Shown in pieces: positions 15,879-24,688 of a stretch of DNA of 64,000 nt (position 1 is its first letter; every line of letters starts with the position of its first letter). The stretch is from Ensifer canadensis (GTDB taxonomy: Bacteria; Pseudomonadota; Alphaproteobacteria; Rhizobiales; Rhizobiaceae). The notes under the pieces are model-generated. The model did not search any database and was not told where the DNA came from. It was given only the letters and a program-made list of their open reading frames with translations. Position numbers and translations under genes: made by a program. The stretch is taken from positions 1,364,001 to 1,428,000 of the forward strand of contig NZ_CP083371.1 in NCBI RefSeq assembly GCF_017488845.2. Reading direction: 5' to 3'.

Positions 15879-16904
15879 GTGCAAAAGCCAGCGCTCCGGC
15901 CCCGGGTATTACACCCGTCGGACGAAAGGAAGCCGACCATTCTCGCCTATGTCCTGCGCCGCCTCGCCATCCTGATCCTGTCGCTGCTGATTGCGGCGGT
16001 GGTGCTGTTTGTGCTGTTGCGCCTGCTGCCGGGCGACCCGGCGAACGCCCTGCTTTCCGTCGGCGCCGATCAACAGCAGATCGAGGCAGCGCGCGAACAG
16101 GTCGGCTCCAACTTACCGCTCTGGGAGCAGTTCCTGCGCTTCGTCGGCAGCCTTGCGCGCTTCGATCTCGGAACGTCCTTCGTCAGCGGCAAGCCCGTTA
16201 TCGAGGAAATCGCCGCCCGTCTAACCGTAACGGTGCCGCTGGCGCTGGTGGGCTTTGGGCTCGCCGTTATGATCGCCGTGCCGCTCGGGATCGTTTCGGC
16301 AGTCAAGGCCAACCGCTGGTACGGCGCGGCCATATCGACCGTGTCGCAGCTTGGCATCGCCATCCCGGTCTTCTGGGTCGGAATCCTGCTTGTCACCGTC
16401 TTTGCGGTCAATCTTCGGCTCTTTCCGTCGGGCGGTTATCCCCGGCGCGGCTGGCAGAACGAGGGCCAGGTTCTCTATGCGCTCGCGCTGCCGGTGCTGA
16501 CGATCGGGCTGGTCATGGCCGCCTCGCTGATCCGCTACATCCGATCCGCAACCCAAGATGTTCTCGGCAGCGACTATCTGCGGACGGCGCGTGCGCTCGG
16601 CGCCAGTTTCTCGCAGGCGCTGATCCGGCACGGCATTCGCAACGGCGCCGTGCCGATCGTCTCGATCCTGGGCATCGAGCTTGCAACGACCCTGCTTGGC
16701 GCGGTCGTGGTCGAGCGGGTGTTCGCCCTGCCCGGCCTTGGCTCGATGCTGCTGCTGGCGATCGAACAGCGCGATTACCCCAACGTCCAGGGCGTGTTGT
16801 TCATCTCCACCCTGCTGGTGCTGCTGATCGGCTTTGCCGCCGATCTGCTTCAGCGGCTGATCGATCCCCGCTTGCGCGAACGGGCGACAGGAGCTGCGCC
16901 ATGA
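15879..16904 (+). CDS. Peptide-type ABC importer permease (DppB-like)
   Basis: An inner membrane permease with six predicted helices and the DppB-type 'LRLLPGDPANALLS' after the first helix. The EAA-type region is around 'ARALGASFSQALIRHGIRNG', and it ends with the usual 'DLLQRLIDPRLRE'. The only standard in-frame start is GTG 15879 (341 residues), but its first 20 codons are polar and unlike the family. The protein normally begins at 'LAYVLRRLAIL', and GAAAGGA lies just before an ATT at 15939, so a rare ATT start (321 residues) is possible. It overlaps the next permease by 4 nt. Confidence 0.88.
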   Translation: MQKPALRPRVLHPSDERKPTILAYVLRRLAILILSLLIAAVVLFVLLRLLPGDPANALLSVGADQQQIEAAREQVGSNLPLWEQFLRFVGSLARFDLGTSFVSGKPVIEEIAARLTVTVPLALVGFGLAVMIAVPLGIVSAVKANRWYGAAISTVSQLGIAIPVFWVGILLVTVFAVNLRLFPSGGYPRRGWQNEGQVLYALALPVLTIGLVMAASLIRYIRSATQDVLGSDYLRTARALGASFSQALIRHGIRNGAVPIVSILGIELATTLLGAVVVERVFALPGLGSMLLLAIEQRDYPNVQGVLFISTLLVLLIGFAADLLQRLIDPRLRERATGAAP

Positions 16905-17752
16905 CCGCGCTTGACCTTTCGACGGGTAGACCCGCCCGCAGACACTCGCTGTCGCTTTCCATCGGGCTTGCCCTTGTCGGCCTCAATGTCGCGGTTGCAC
17001 TCCTCACCCTGTTCTGGACACCCTATGACCCGCTCAATGCCTCCGGCGGCCGGCTCGAAGCGCCGTCGCTGCTGCATTGGGTCGGAACGGATCGGCTCGG
17101 CCGCGATTACCTGACGCAAATCATGATCGGCGCGCGCACGGCGTTGATCGTCGGTACTGGCGCTGTTGCGATCGGCGCCTCGATCGGCGTGACGCTCGGC
17201 ATCCTCGCCGCTTTCGCGACGCGCCTGCTCGACGATGTCATGGCCGCCACCCTGGATATTCTGATCGCGTTCCCGACGCTGCTGCTGGCGATGCTGGTGG
17301 TCGCGGCCAGCGACAGTGCTAGCCTGTGGTCGGCGACCCTGGCACTTGGCCTGGCGATTTCGGCGATCGTCGCCCGCTTGACGCGGATCCTTGCCAAGCG
17401 TGTGCTGCGCCAGGACTACATCGTCGCATCCCGGACCTCCGGCACCTCGTGGCCCGGCGTCGTCGTGCGCCATGTACTGCCCAACATCTGGCCGACGCTC
17501 TCGGTGAACTTCGCCTTGCAATTCGGCCTGGCAGTGATCGCGGAAGCGTCGCTCTCCTATCTCGGCCTGGGCGCACCGCCGCCGAACGCATCCTGGGGCA
17601 GGCTGCTGCAGGAGGCACAGGGCACGGTCTATACCGCCCCCGTCGGCGCGATTGCACCCGGCATTGCCCTCGTCGCACTGGTCATTGGCATGAACCTGCT
17701 TGCCGACGGCCTGCGGGACGTCGGCGACCCGACACGCGGGAGATCGCGATGA
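16901..17752 (+). CDS. Peptide-type ABC importer permease (DppC-like)
   Basis: A 283-residue partner permease with the N-terminal anchor helix ('LSIGLALVGLNVAVALLTLF'), the DppC hallmark 'HWVGTDRLGRDYLTQIMIGAR', an EAA-type loop around 'ASRTSGTSWPGVVVRHVLPN' and the C-terminal 'GMNLLADGLRDVGDP'. It overlaps its neighbours at both ends by 4 nt (ATGA), which shows tight translational coupling. Confidence 0.93.
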   Translation: MTALDLSTGRPARRHSLSLSIGLALVGLNVAVALLTLFWTPYDPLNASGGRLEAPSLLHWVGTDRLGRDYLTQIMIGARTALIVGTGAVAIGASIGVTLGILAAFATRLLDDVMAATLDILIAFPTLLLAMLVVAASDSASLWSATLALGLAISAIVARLTRILAKRVLRQDYIVASRTSGTSWPGVVVRHVLPNIWPTLSVNFALQFGLAVIAEASLSYLGLGAPPPNASWGRLLQEAQGTVYTAPVGAIAPGIALVALVIGMNLLADGLRDVGDPTRGRSR

Positions 17753-18561
17753 GCGCCTTGCTTTCCGTTCAGGGCCTGACCGTCCGCGCTAGCGGCAAGA
17801 CATTGGTCTCGGACCTGTCGTTCTCCATCGGCTCCGGCGAGCGAATGGGACTGATCGGCGAATCCGGCTCGGGCAAGTCGATGACCGCTATGGCCATTAC
17901 CGGCCTTTTGCCGGCGAACATCTCCGTCACCGGCTCGATCGTGCTCGATGGCCAGGAGGTGGTCGGCACTGAAGACAAGCGCCTGAACCGGCTGCGCGGG
18001 GTCGCAACCGCCGTCGTCTTTCAGGAGCCGCTGACAGCCCTCGATCCGCTGATGAGAATCGGCAAGCAGATCGCCGAGCCGGTGCGCCGCAGGCTCGTGC
18101 GCGAACAGGGACGCGCGACGCGTTCAGCGGTCGACCGCGAAGTGCTCGACCTGCTCGACAAGGTCGCCCTGCCGCAACCGGAGCGCATTGCCAACGCCTA
18201 TCCGCACGAAGTGTCGGGCGGCCAGCGCCAACGTGTTGCGATCGCCATGGCGCTTGCCTGCCGCCCAAAACTTCTGATCGCCGACGAGCCGACGACCGCG
18301 CTCGACGTCACCACCCAGGCCGAAATCCTCAAGCTGCTCGACGGGCTTGTGCGTGAAACGGGAATGGCGCTGCTCTTCATCAGCCATGACCTGCCTGTTG
18401 TTGCCGAAGTGGTCGAGCGTGTGATGGTGCTGCGCGACGGCATCGCGCTTGAAGAGGGCGCCGTTGTCGACGTGTTTAGCAACCCGTCGCACGACTATAC
18501 GCAGACGCTTGTCGATGCCGCGCGCATGTTCGACGAGGCCCTTGGACGGACGGGATCGTGA
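17749..18561 (+). CDS. Peptide-type ABC importer ATPase 1 (DppD-like)
   Basis: A 270-residue ATPase with Walker A 'GESGSGKSM', signature 'VSGGQRQR', Walker B '[12 protein letters not shown]' and H-loop 'ISHDLPVV'. The C-terminal '[14 protein letters not shown]' is the start of the oligopeptide-type extension; the cysteine cluster found in many DppD proteins is absent. The start is at ATG 17749, overlapping the permease stop. Confidence 0.92.
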   Translation: MSALLSVQGLTVRASGKTLVSDLSFSIGSGERMGLIGESGSGKSMTAMAITGLLPANISVTGSIVLDGQEVVGTEDKRLNRLRGVATAVVFQEPLTALDPLMRIGKQIAEPVRRRLVREQGRATRSAVDREVLDLLDKVALPQPERIANAYPHEVSGGQRQRVAIAMALACRPKLLIADEPTTALDVTTQAEILKLLDGLVRETGMALLFISHDLPVVAEVVERVMVLRDGIALEEGAVVDVFSNPSHDYTQTLVDAARMFDEALGRTGS

Positions 18562-19301
18562 TGCTGGACCTGCAGAATGTGAACTTCGGCTATTCCCGTC
18601 ACCGCAAGATTTTGAGCGACGTGTCGTTCAGCGTGCGCGCCGGCGCCAGCGTTGGACTGGTGGGCGAGTCCGGTTCGGGCAAGACGACACTGCTGCGGCT
18701 GCTGCTCGGTCTGGAGCGGCCCACGAGCGGCACGATCCGCTTCGGCGACGATGCACTCGATCCGGCCGATGGCGCGTTCATGCGCCGTTACCGGCGCGCG
18801 GTGCAGCCGGTGTTCCAGGACCCCTATTCGTCGCTCGATCCTCGCCAGAAGGTGCTCGACATCATCGCTGAGCCGCTGCAATCGCTGCGCATCGCCGGTC
18901 CACGCAAGGATGCGGTGGCGCAAGCCCTGGAGGCTGTGGGCCTGCCGCTCGATGCCATGCAACGCTACCCGCACGAATTTTCCGGCGGACAGCGCCAGCG
19001 CATCGCGATTGCGCGCGCAATCGTCGCCCGTCCACAGATCATTCTTGCCGACGAAGCCGTCAGCGCTCTCGACCTGTCGACCCGCATCCGGATCGTCGAA
19101 CTGTTCAAGACGCTGTCGGCAACGCTGACGCTGGTGTTCGTTTCGCACGACCTTGGTGTCGTCGCATCGCTTTGCGAAGAGATGGTCATCCTCGAAAAGG
19201 GACAGGTGGTCGAGAGCGGCAAGACGCGCGATATCCTGACGGCGCCCCAGCATCCCTATACACAGCGGTTGCTTGCCAGCATTCCGCGCATGCCGGCCTG
19301 A
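18558..19301 (+). CDS. Peptide-type ABC importer ATPase 2 (DppF-like)
   Basis: A 246-247-residue ATPase (start GTG 18558 or ATG 18561) with Walker A 'GESGSGKTT', signature 'FSGGQRQR', Walker B 'IILADEAVSALD' and H-loop 'VSHDLGVV'. Walker B has DEA in place of the usual DEP; the catalytic Glu is kept. It is shorter than typical DppF because the C-terminal extension stops at 'HPYTQRLLASIPRMPA'. It is the last gene of the operon. Confidence 0.92.
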   Translation: MMLDLQNVNFGYSRHRKILSDVSFSVRAGASVGLVGESGSGKTTLLRLLLGLERPTSGTIRFGDDALDPADGAFMRRYRRAVQPVFQDPYSSLDPRQKVLDIIAEPLQSLRIAGPRKDAVAQALEAVGLPLDAMQRYPHEFSGGQRQRIAIARAIVARPQIILADEAVSALDLSTRIRIVELFKTLSATLTLVFVSHDLGVVASLCEEMVILEKGQVVESGKTRDILTAPQHPYTQRLLASIPRMPA

Positions 19302-19476
19302 GCGCTTCGGTCACTCACGAATCTACCGTTAGCGACCCCCTCACCAACGAACAAAGTACCTTGATCTAGAACAACCCCCCGTCGAGCGGAGTTGCCCATA
19401 GTGCCGCCGGCCGCAGATTCCCTGCCGCCGCATGCCCTGAATGGCAATTTTCAACTTCTTCTGGGGGTCCGGAATC

Positions 19477-20181
19477 ATGTCTACTCGCTCCATCCTGCCA
19501 ACCGCCGCCGCACTCGTTTTGCTGGCGGCCTCGGTCACTGCGGCTCAAGCCGCGGACCTTACCGCGCCGAGCGAGGCCGCCGCTCAGCTACCGGCTGCAA
19601 GCGAGCAGAGCCCATGGATGATCCGCGCCCGCGCGCTTGCCGTTTTACCCGAAGACAAGGCATCGCTGCAGTTGAATGGCACGTCACTTGACGGCGAAAA
19701 AGTCGGCGTCAGCAACTCGGTCGTGCCCGAACTCGATATCACCTACTTCTTCACCGACAATCTTGCGGCGGAACTGGTCCTGGGCACGACCCCGCACAGC
19801 GCAAGGGGCAGCGGTTCGATCGCCGGTCTCGGCGAGATCGGCAAGGCCTGGTTGCTGCCGCCGACACTGACGCTGCAGTACCACGTCAATCTCACCGACA
19901 CGATCAAGCCCTATGTCGGCGCCGGCGTGAACTACACCATCTTCTACAATGAAAAAGCCCAGGGCGACTTCTCCAGCTTCAACCTCAAGAACACCTTCGG
20001 CGTGGCCCTGCAGGCCGGTGTCGACATCAAGCTCGACGATCACTGGGGTATCAACTTCGACGTGAAGAAACTGTTCCTCGAGCCAGAGGTCAACGCGACC
20101 CTGCCGGGCGCCGGCACGGTGACGGGCAAGGTCAAACTCGATCCCTGGCTGATCGGCACAGGCATCACCTACCGCTTCTGA
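19477..20181 (+). CDS. OmpW-family outer membrane protein
   Basis: A 234-residue beta-barrel protein with a Sec signal ('STRSILPTAAALVLLAASVTAAQA'). OmpW features are the 'PWMIRARALAVLP' first strand, 'VVPELDITYFFTDNLAAELV', 'LPPTLTLQYHV' and 'IKPYVGAGVNYTIFYNE', and the last strand ends in aromatic Phe ('GTGITYRF'), as needed for BAM-mediated insertion. It stands alone, with no gene overlap. OmpW proteins are small eight-stranded porins for hydrophobic compounds; regulation here is not visible. Confidence 0.92.
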   Translation: MSTRSILPTAAALVLLAASVTAAQAADLTAPSEAAAQLPAASEQSPWMIRARALAVLPEDKASLQLNGTSLDGEKVGVSNSVVPELDITYFFTDNLAAELVLGTTPHSARGSGSIAGLGEIGKAWLLPPTLTLQYHVNLTDTIKPYVGAGVNYTIFYNEKAQGDFSSFNLKNTFGVALQAGVDIKLDDHWGINFDVKKLFLEPEVNATLPGAGTVTGKVKLDPWLIGTGITYRF

Positions 20182-20214
20182 CGTTTTTCGCCAGCGGATG
20201 ACACCGCTTCAGGT

Positions 20215-20318
20215 CTACAGCGCCGCGCGCCATATTAGACGCGCAAGGTCGCTGTAGCGCTTTGAATGGCTGCATGTTTTTATCCTTGAATCGAATAGGA
20301 TTTAAGGAAACATGCAGT
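20215..20318 (+). repeat. Dispersed palindromic element, copy A
   Basis: A 104-bp element made of two adjacent hairpins: TACAGCG...CGCTGTA enclosing a GC-rich inner stem, then TGCATGTTT...AACATGCA enclosing CCTTGAATCG/GGATTTAAGG. A second copy in the same orientation is at 24082-24189. Here it lies between the convergent OmpW and CBS genes. It resembles conserved intergenic mosaic elements known from rhizobia (such as RIME); the name is from memory and not checked. Confidence 0.75.
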
Positions 20319-20329
20319 GGAAAATCTCC

Positions 20330-20354
20330 GCCCTCGCCGTTACACGGCGAGGGC
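20330..20354 (-). terminator. Strong hairpin between convergent OmpW and CBS genes
   Basis: GCCCTCGCCGT (20330-20340), loop TAC and ACGGCGAGGGC (20344-20354) give a perfect 11-bp GC-rich stem. On the - strand it is followed by GGAGATTTTCC, so it fits the CBS gene's terminator best, and it may also work for OmpW. Confidence 0.65.
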
Positions 20355-20378
20355 AGCAACCAAACGGACAGTCGTACG

Positions 20379-20801
20379 TCATGCGTGATGGGCGGTGACG
20401 GCCTTGACCAATCCGGTCGTCAATTCACGGCTGCTCGCATGCGAAATATCGCCGAGCGACAACATGCCGACCATTCGCTTTTCGTCATCGATCACCGGCA
20501 GGCGCCGTATCTTCTTGCTCTCCATCAGGCGAACAGCCTCCTCGATCGTTTCGCTGGTGCGGCAGTAGACGATATCCCTTGTCATGACATCGCGCGCAGT
20601 CAGCAACGCAGCGTCGTCGTGCCCGTTTGCCCATGCCCGCAACGCAATGTCCCTGTCCGTCACCATGCCGATGAGGCGATCGTTTTCGCCGACCGGCAGA
20701 GCGCCGATGTCTTCGTCACGCATAATCCTTGCCACGGTGCGCAAATCCGTTTCAGGCGCTATCCAGCGCGCGCCGGGGTGCATCGCTTCCCACGTTCTCA
20801 T
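20379..20801 (-). CDS. Tandem CBS-domain protein
   Basis: A 140-residue cytoplasmic protein consisting only of two CBS domains (about 1-60 and 70-130; 'IGALPVGENDRLIGMVTDRD' and 'IRRLPVIDDEKRMVGMLSLG'). Each has the usual nucleotide-contacting end ('VTDRDI', 'LSLGDI'). Such stand-alone pairs bind adenosyl nucleotides and act as energy or stress sensors. GGAGG 5 nt before the ATG supports the start. It is a single gene with its own terminator. Confidence 0.9.
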   Translation of the reverse strand: MRTWEAMHPGARWIAPETDLRTVARIMRDEDIGALPVGENDRLIGMVTDRDIALRAWANGHDDAALLTARDVMTRDIVYCRTSETIEEAVRLMESKKIRRLPVIDDEKRMVGMLSLGDISHASSRELTTGLVKAVTAHHA

Positions 20802-20891
20802 TGCATCCTCCTACGGTTTGGAGGAATGACGATAGCCGAAGATCGTGGCCAATCATTGATCCTGACGGCCGACTTGTTCGCCGAACGTCGC

Positions 20892-23057
20892 TTATCGCAA
20901 CTCCAGCAGGAAGTAGGTCGTCGGGCCGGACGGGCCGTAGTTGCTCAGGCGAAATTTAACCGCACCGGCGCCATCGACGACCGGTGGGTGAACTGTTCCG
21001 TCAAGACCCACCGGTGAAATGCGCCACTTGGCCGCCGTCTTCGACAGGGAGAGATCGACAGTCCCCTGCCGGATCAACACCGGTAACCGGCCAAAACTCT
21101 CGATGACCTTCTCTTCACTGTCACGGAACGTCATGTCCGTGTTCTGGGCGTCGGTTGCAAAGATCAACAGGAAACGCCGGCTGTCGGACAGGGTTGCCGG
21201 AGGATCGAGCGCCGAGAGAGCGACAAGACCGTTGCCGTCGGCGCGCTCCACCCGCAGCACACCGAGGTCGACCGGTTCGCGCAGGGACGCAAACGCCATC
21301 GCTTCCGTCGCCGGCGTCGCTACGCGCAGCTGCCTGGCGAAACGATCGAGAACGATTTCACCGGTGCTGCTTTGATAGATGCCGGCATCGACGGTCGTTG
21401 CGTTGTCCGGCTTCAACCTACTGCTCGCACGCAGCAGCGCCAGCACATTGTCGCTGCTTTCCCGCCGCGGCTGGGTAACCGCGATCGCATCACCCAATCG
21501 CTCGGCGCGTTCCAGACCGATACGACCGACCAGGGCAAGATCGGTCAGAGACTCCGGCTCGCGCGCCTGCATGTCGTCCGTCAGATCCTCCTCGCCGCGC
21601 ACGGAAAATGGGATCGTCACATCCGAGGTCGCGACATCGCCGCGCCGATAGAGCAAGGCGGCCAGGGTTTCGCCCGCGCGCGCAACCGGATCGAGGGCGA
21701 TCGCGTAGGGCAGCATCGCTTGCTTATGCGGAAACGGCTCACCATAGGCGAGCGCGATCGGTCCATGGCCGTGGCGGCAAAGGGCGTCCCAGCCCTGAAG
21801 GGCGGCATAGGCCGGCATGGCAAGACCACCCTCGTAGCGGTAGCGGTTCCAGAACAGGTGGTCGTATTCGCTGACGACAAACGGTTTTCCGAGCCAGCGC
21901 GATGCAGCGATCATCCTGATGTAGTTGACGCTATCGGCAATTGAGCTGGTTTGAAGGAGTTCGCTGCCCGGCGTGTAGCCGCCGACCCAATCGTGGTAGG
22001 TGTTCGCCGTGATGACTTGGAGGTCGCGCCTGCTGAGGGCCATCTGGCTCGACGGCCAGTTGTTGTAGTTGGTGATCAGGCCCGTGTAGCCAAGGTCGCG
22101 CAGAACCTTGCTCATGCGTGCGGTGGAGGCACGCTCGGTTTCGACAAAGAATGCCTGAAGATCGCGCAGACGCGGGCTGTCGTTATAGCGGTCCCGAGGC
22201 AACCTGATCCCGCCGGTTTCAAGCACTTCCCCGGAATCAAGCACGCCCCAGACCTTCGCCAGGCTCGCCGTCGTGCCGTAACGCTTCTTCAGCCAGAGAT
22301 TGAACGGCTGAGCCAACCGGTCGTCATAGGGAGCCCGGCCGGGCCGATCATGAACCACCGCCTCAAACTCCAGGCCATTCTCATTGGCCAGAATGACCAG
22401 GGCCAGGGCCTCGTCGCGGATCGGAGCTTCGCCTGTGTAAGGGTTCACGCGCCCGAGGACCGCCTGCTGCAACCGCCTCCAATGCTCAAAGGTCCGATCG
22501 TCCAGATGTAGCATGAGTTTTACATCGCCGCCCGTGTCCCAGCGGTCATCGAAACCGCCATAGGCGCCACGCGGCGACGACAGGCCGTCGATAATCCAGT
22601 GGATGCCGTTGCGCTTCAGGGCCGCAAGCAGATACTGGATCCGATCGAGCGTTTCCGGGTCGAAATCGAGATCCCGATCACGCCCGAACATCAGACTTGC
22701 GTCGACGAAATGCAGGCGCGCGATGTTGTAGCCATGCATCGCCAGCTGGCGCGCATAACGGTCCGCGCCTTCATGATCGGGGAAGCCGCCGGACGCAGGG
22801 CTCCAGGCAAGCGAGGCGCACAACATCCTGACCGGCGTATCCGGCGCTTTCGCATAGGCGAGACGTCCCTCCTTGCCGACAACCAGTCTATGACCGCCAT
22901 CGATCCGGCCGTTGGGCAGGATGGACGAGAAGTCGAGCGGGCTGCCTGGTCGCAATTCGAGGGAGATCTCCTTCACCGGAACCCATTGATCCGCGGCGCG
23001 CGCAGGCACGCACATCACCGCAAGCGCCAGCACCGTAGCCAGACATCTCTGGCGCAT
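20892..23057 (-). CDS. Secreted glycoside hydrolase-like protein (clan GH-A type barrel)
   Basis: A 721-residue exported protein (signal 'MRQRCLATVLALAVMCVPARAA'). The middle resembles a GH-A (beta/alpha)8 barrel: 'RLHFVDASLMFGRDRD', a likely acid/base Asn-Glu at 225-226 ('ILANENGLE') and a likely nucleophile Glu397 ('FVVSEYDH'). The last ~250 residues form beta-rich domains. Start 23057 overlaps the glycosyltransferase stop by 1 nt (TGATG); a longer frame upstream is a shadow of that gene. Being the last gene of an exopolysaccharide operon, it probably trims or cleaves the polymer in the periplasm or outside. The GH family number cannot be given from reading. Confidence 0.72.
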   Translation of the reverse strand: MRQRCLATVLALAVMCVPARAADQWVPVKEISLELRPGSPLDFSSILPNGRIDGGHRLVVGKEGRLAYAKAPDTPVRMLCASLAWSPASGGFPDHEGADRYARQLAMHGYNIARLHFVDASLMFGRDRDLDFDPETLDRIQYLLAALKRNGIHWIIDGLSSPRGAYGGFDDRWDTGGDVKLMLHLDDRTFEHWRRLQQAVLGRVNPYTGEAPIRDEALALVILANENGLEFEAVVHDRPGRAPYDDRLAQPFNLWLKKRYGTTASLAKVWGVLDSGEVLETGGIRLPRDRYNDSPRLRDLQAFFVETERASTARMSKVLRDLGYTGLITNYNNWPSSQMALSRRDLQVITANTYHDWVGGYTPGSELLQTSSIADSVNYIRMIAASRWLGKPFVVSEYDHLFWNRYRYEGGLAMPAYAALQGWDALCRHGHGPIALAYGEPFPHKQAMLPYAIALDPVARAGETLAALLYRRGDVATSDVTIPFSVRGEEDLTDDMQAREPESLTDLALVGRIGLERAERLGDAIAVTQPRRESSDNVLALLRASSRLKPDNATTVDAGIYQSSTGEIVLDRFARQLRVATPATEAMAFASLREPVDLGVLRVERADGNGLVALSALDPPATLSDSRRFLLIFATDAQNTDMTFRDSEEKVIESFGRLPVLIRQGTVDLSLSKTAAKWRISPVGLDGTVHPPVVDGAGAVKFRLSNYGPSGPTTYFLLELR

Positions 23058-24055
23058 CAAGCTACCGCTCCAAGCAACTTGCTCTCGATCGGAACCTCCG
23101 GTCTTCGCCGCCGCCCGAAAAAACCGACAGGCAGTGCAGCGGCGTGGAAGAACCAGGCGACGACCGTGTACAGCCCCATGTTCAAGCTGCCTTTGCGAAT
23201 GCTCATCAACACGATGACTGCGGCGAGGACAGCGAAGACGATGCCCAGGCCGACAGCCAGGCTCGGCGAGAACAAAAGCACACAGAGCGAGAGCGCCCAC
23301 CACAGATAGACGAGACACCAGAGCTTCAGCTCGGGCAGCTCACGCAGCAGCTGGAAGAAATACGGCCGACCGAGCGACGCGCGCAGAAGTTCGCCGATAC
23401 CGAAGAGATATTTGCTTTTCCAGCGTCGAACCAGCAGGCGATAGGAATTGACAGTATGTCCGAAGTGCTGGACGAAACGCCGGTCAAGGCGATGCAACCC
23501 CCATCCAGCGCTTCGCAGCCGGATGCCGAGATCGAATTCTTCGTATCCATGCAGGTTGCGATCGGAGAGGTAACCGACCGCTTCGATCGCATCGCGCCGG
23601 TAGAGCCCACCGCCGTTCATCCGGTCGATCGATCCGATCCGGTTTTCCGGCGAGTTGCGATTGACGCGACGCGAGAACTCGAGATTGGACGTCAGCATCT
23701 CCTGGACATGGCCGGTAACGCCGGCAACCTCAGGATTGTCGGCGAGAAACGCCACGGCGACGGCGAGAAAATCACGGTCGAGCAACATGTCTCCGTCAAG
23801 CAGACAGAGATGGTCGCCTTTGGAGTATTGAAAGCCAAGCTGCGGGCCAATGCCGCAGCTTGGCCGCGCCGGCGGGCTGATCTGGGCGATGACGACGGGA
23901 TATTGCGCGGCAATCTCGACCGTTCGGTCGGATGAGCCGCTGTCGGCGACGATGACTTCGCCACCTGTCGCTCCGAGGGCAGCAAGCGCACTTTCAATCG
24001 TGGCCGCTATTCGCTTCTCTTCGTTCAGCGTCTTGATGATGACGGATACTGACAA
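23057..24055 (-). CDS. Family 2 glycosyltransferase with C-terminal membrane helices
   Basis: A 332-residue GT2 (GT-A fold) enzyme adding a sugar to a lipid-linked repeat unit at the inner membrane. It begins 'SVSVIIKTLNEEKRIA', then has 'VIVADSGSSDRT', a DxD-type 'LLDGDMLLD' and 'NGGGLYRRDAI', 'GYEEFDLGIRLR'. Three hydrophobic segments lie near the C-terminus ('LWWALSLCVLLF', 'GIVFAVLAAVIVLM', 'GLYTVVAWFFHAAAL'). I place the start at TTG 24055 because GGAGG lies 5 nt upstream; a longer frame to 24100 would take its first codons from the repeat element's edge. Confidence 0.87.
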   Translation of the reverse strand: MSVSVIIKTLNEEKRIAATIESALAALGATGGEVIVADSGSSDRTVEIAAQYPVVIAQISPPARPSCGIGPQLGFQYSKGDHLCLLDGDMLLDRDFLAVAVAFLADNPEVAGVTGHVQEMLTSNLEFSRRVNRNSPENRIGSIDRMNGGGLYRRDAIEAVGYLSDRNLHGYEEFDLGIRLRSAGWGLHRLDRRFVQHFGHTVNSYRLLVRRWKSKYLFGIGELLRASLGRPYFFQLLRELPELKLWCLVYLWWALSLCVLLFSPSLAVGLGIVFAVLAAVIVLMSIRKGSLNMGLYTVVAWFFHAAALPVGFFGRRRRPEVPIESKLLGAVA

Positions 24056-24081
24056 GCGCGCCTCCAAAATCACCGGGGCGT

Positions 24082-24189
24082 CTACAGCGCCGCGCGTCAA
24101 ATATGACGCGCGAAGGACGCTGTAACGCTTGAATCCTGCTGCATAATTTTCTCCTTAAATCGATTCCGATTTAAGGAATTATGCAGTAG
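24082..24189 (+). repeat. Dispersed palindromic element, copy B
   Basis: A 108-bp element. Hairpin 1 is TACAGCG...CGCTGTA with inner CGCGCGTC/GACGCGCG; hairpin 2 is GCATAATT...AATTATGC with inner CCTTAAATCG/CGATTTAAGG. It matches copy A (20215-20318) in order and orientation, with the differences mostly in loops. It lies between the VanZ-like gene and the GT2 gene of the same strand, where it may process or stabilise the message. Confidence 0.75.
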
Positions 24190-24213
24190 CCAAGCGTCCC
24201 GGCGCAGCCAGTT

Positions 24214-24603
24214 CTACCCGCGATACTTTGAGTTTTGGTTTATTTGCACCAGCAATTGCAGCAGACGCGACCGATTGCGGATAAGGACCCAACCCGAAGC
24301 CACGCCGCATGCACCGCCAAGCAATTTGATGGCGAGGTCCCCGATCCGGGCGTGACGGTCTGCCGACACCACCTGCAGCAATTCGAACCCGATGGCGGTG
24401 GCCAAAACGAGCCCGAGGACAAGCAGGAGCCGCCGGGGATAGGCAATTGCAAAGAGCAGCCCCATCAGCCCGAACGCGCCGAACCGCTCGACATGCACGA
24501 ACGTGCCCATACGCGGGCGCAGATCGAGTGGTGATAGGGTCGAATAGGCGATCACGGCGAATATGAGCCAGCCAAATAGGCCAGCGGCGCGTTTGATATT
24601 CAT
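24214..24603 (-). CDS. VanZ-like small membrane protein
   Basis: A 129-residue protein with about four hydrophobic helices ('AAGLFGWLIFAVIAYSTLS', 'FGAFGLMGLLFAIAYP', 'LLLVLGLVLATAIGFELLQ', 'AIKLLGGACGVASGWVL'). The pattern of 'STLSPLDLRP' after helix 1 and 'FELLQ' in helix 3 is that of the VanZ-like family. Its role is unknown; homologues occur in polysaccharide clusters of alphaproteobacteria. The ATG at 24603 gives a normal length; an overlapping frame to 24810 is not needed. Confidence 0.75.
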   Translation of the reverse strand: MNIKRAAGLFGWLIFAVIAYSTLSPLDLRPRMGTFVHVERFGAFGLMGLLFAIAYPRRLLLVLGLVLATAIGFELLQVVSADRHARIGDLAIKLLGGACGVASGWVLIRNRSRLLQLLVQINQNSKYRG

Positions 24604-24688
24604 ACTGTTCTTGTCTCTCCGCACCGCACACAACACGGCAAAAATCAGCCCGACGGCAACAGGGATGTCGCGTGCGATTGCGCGCGAT

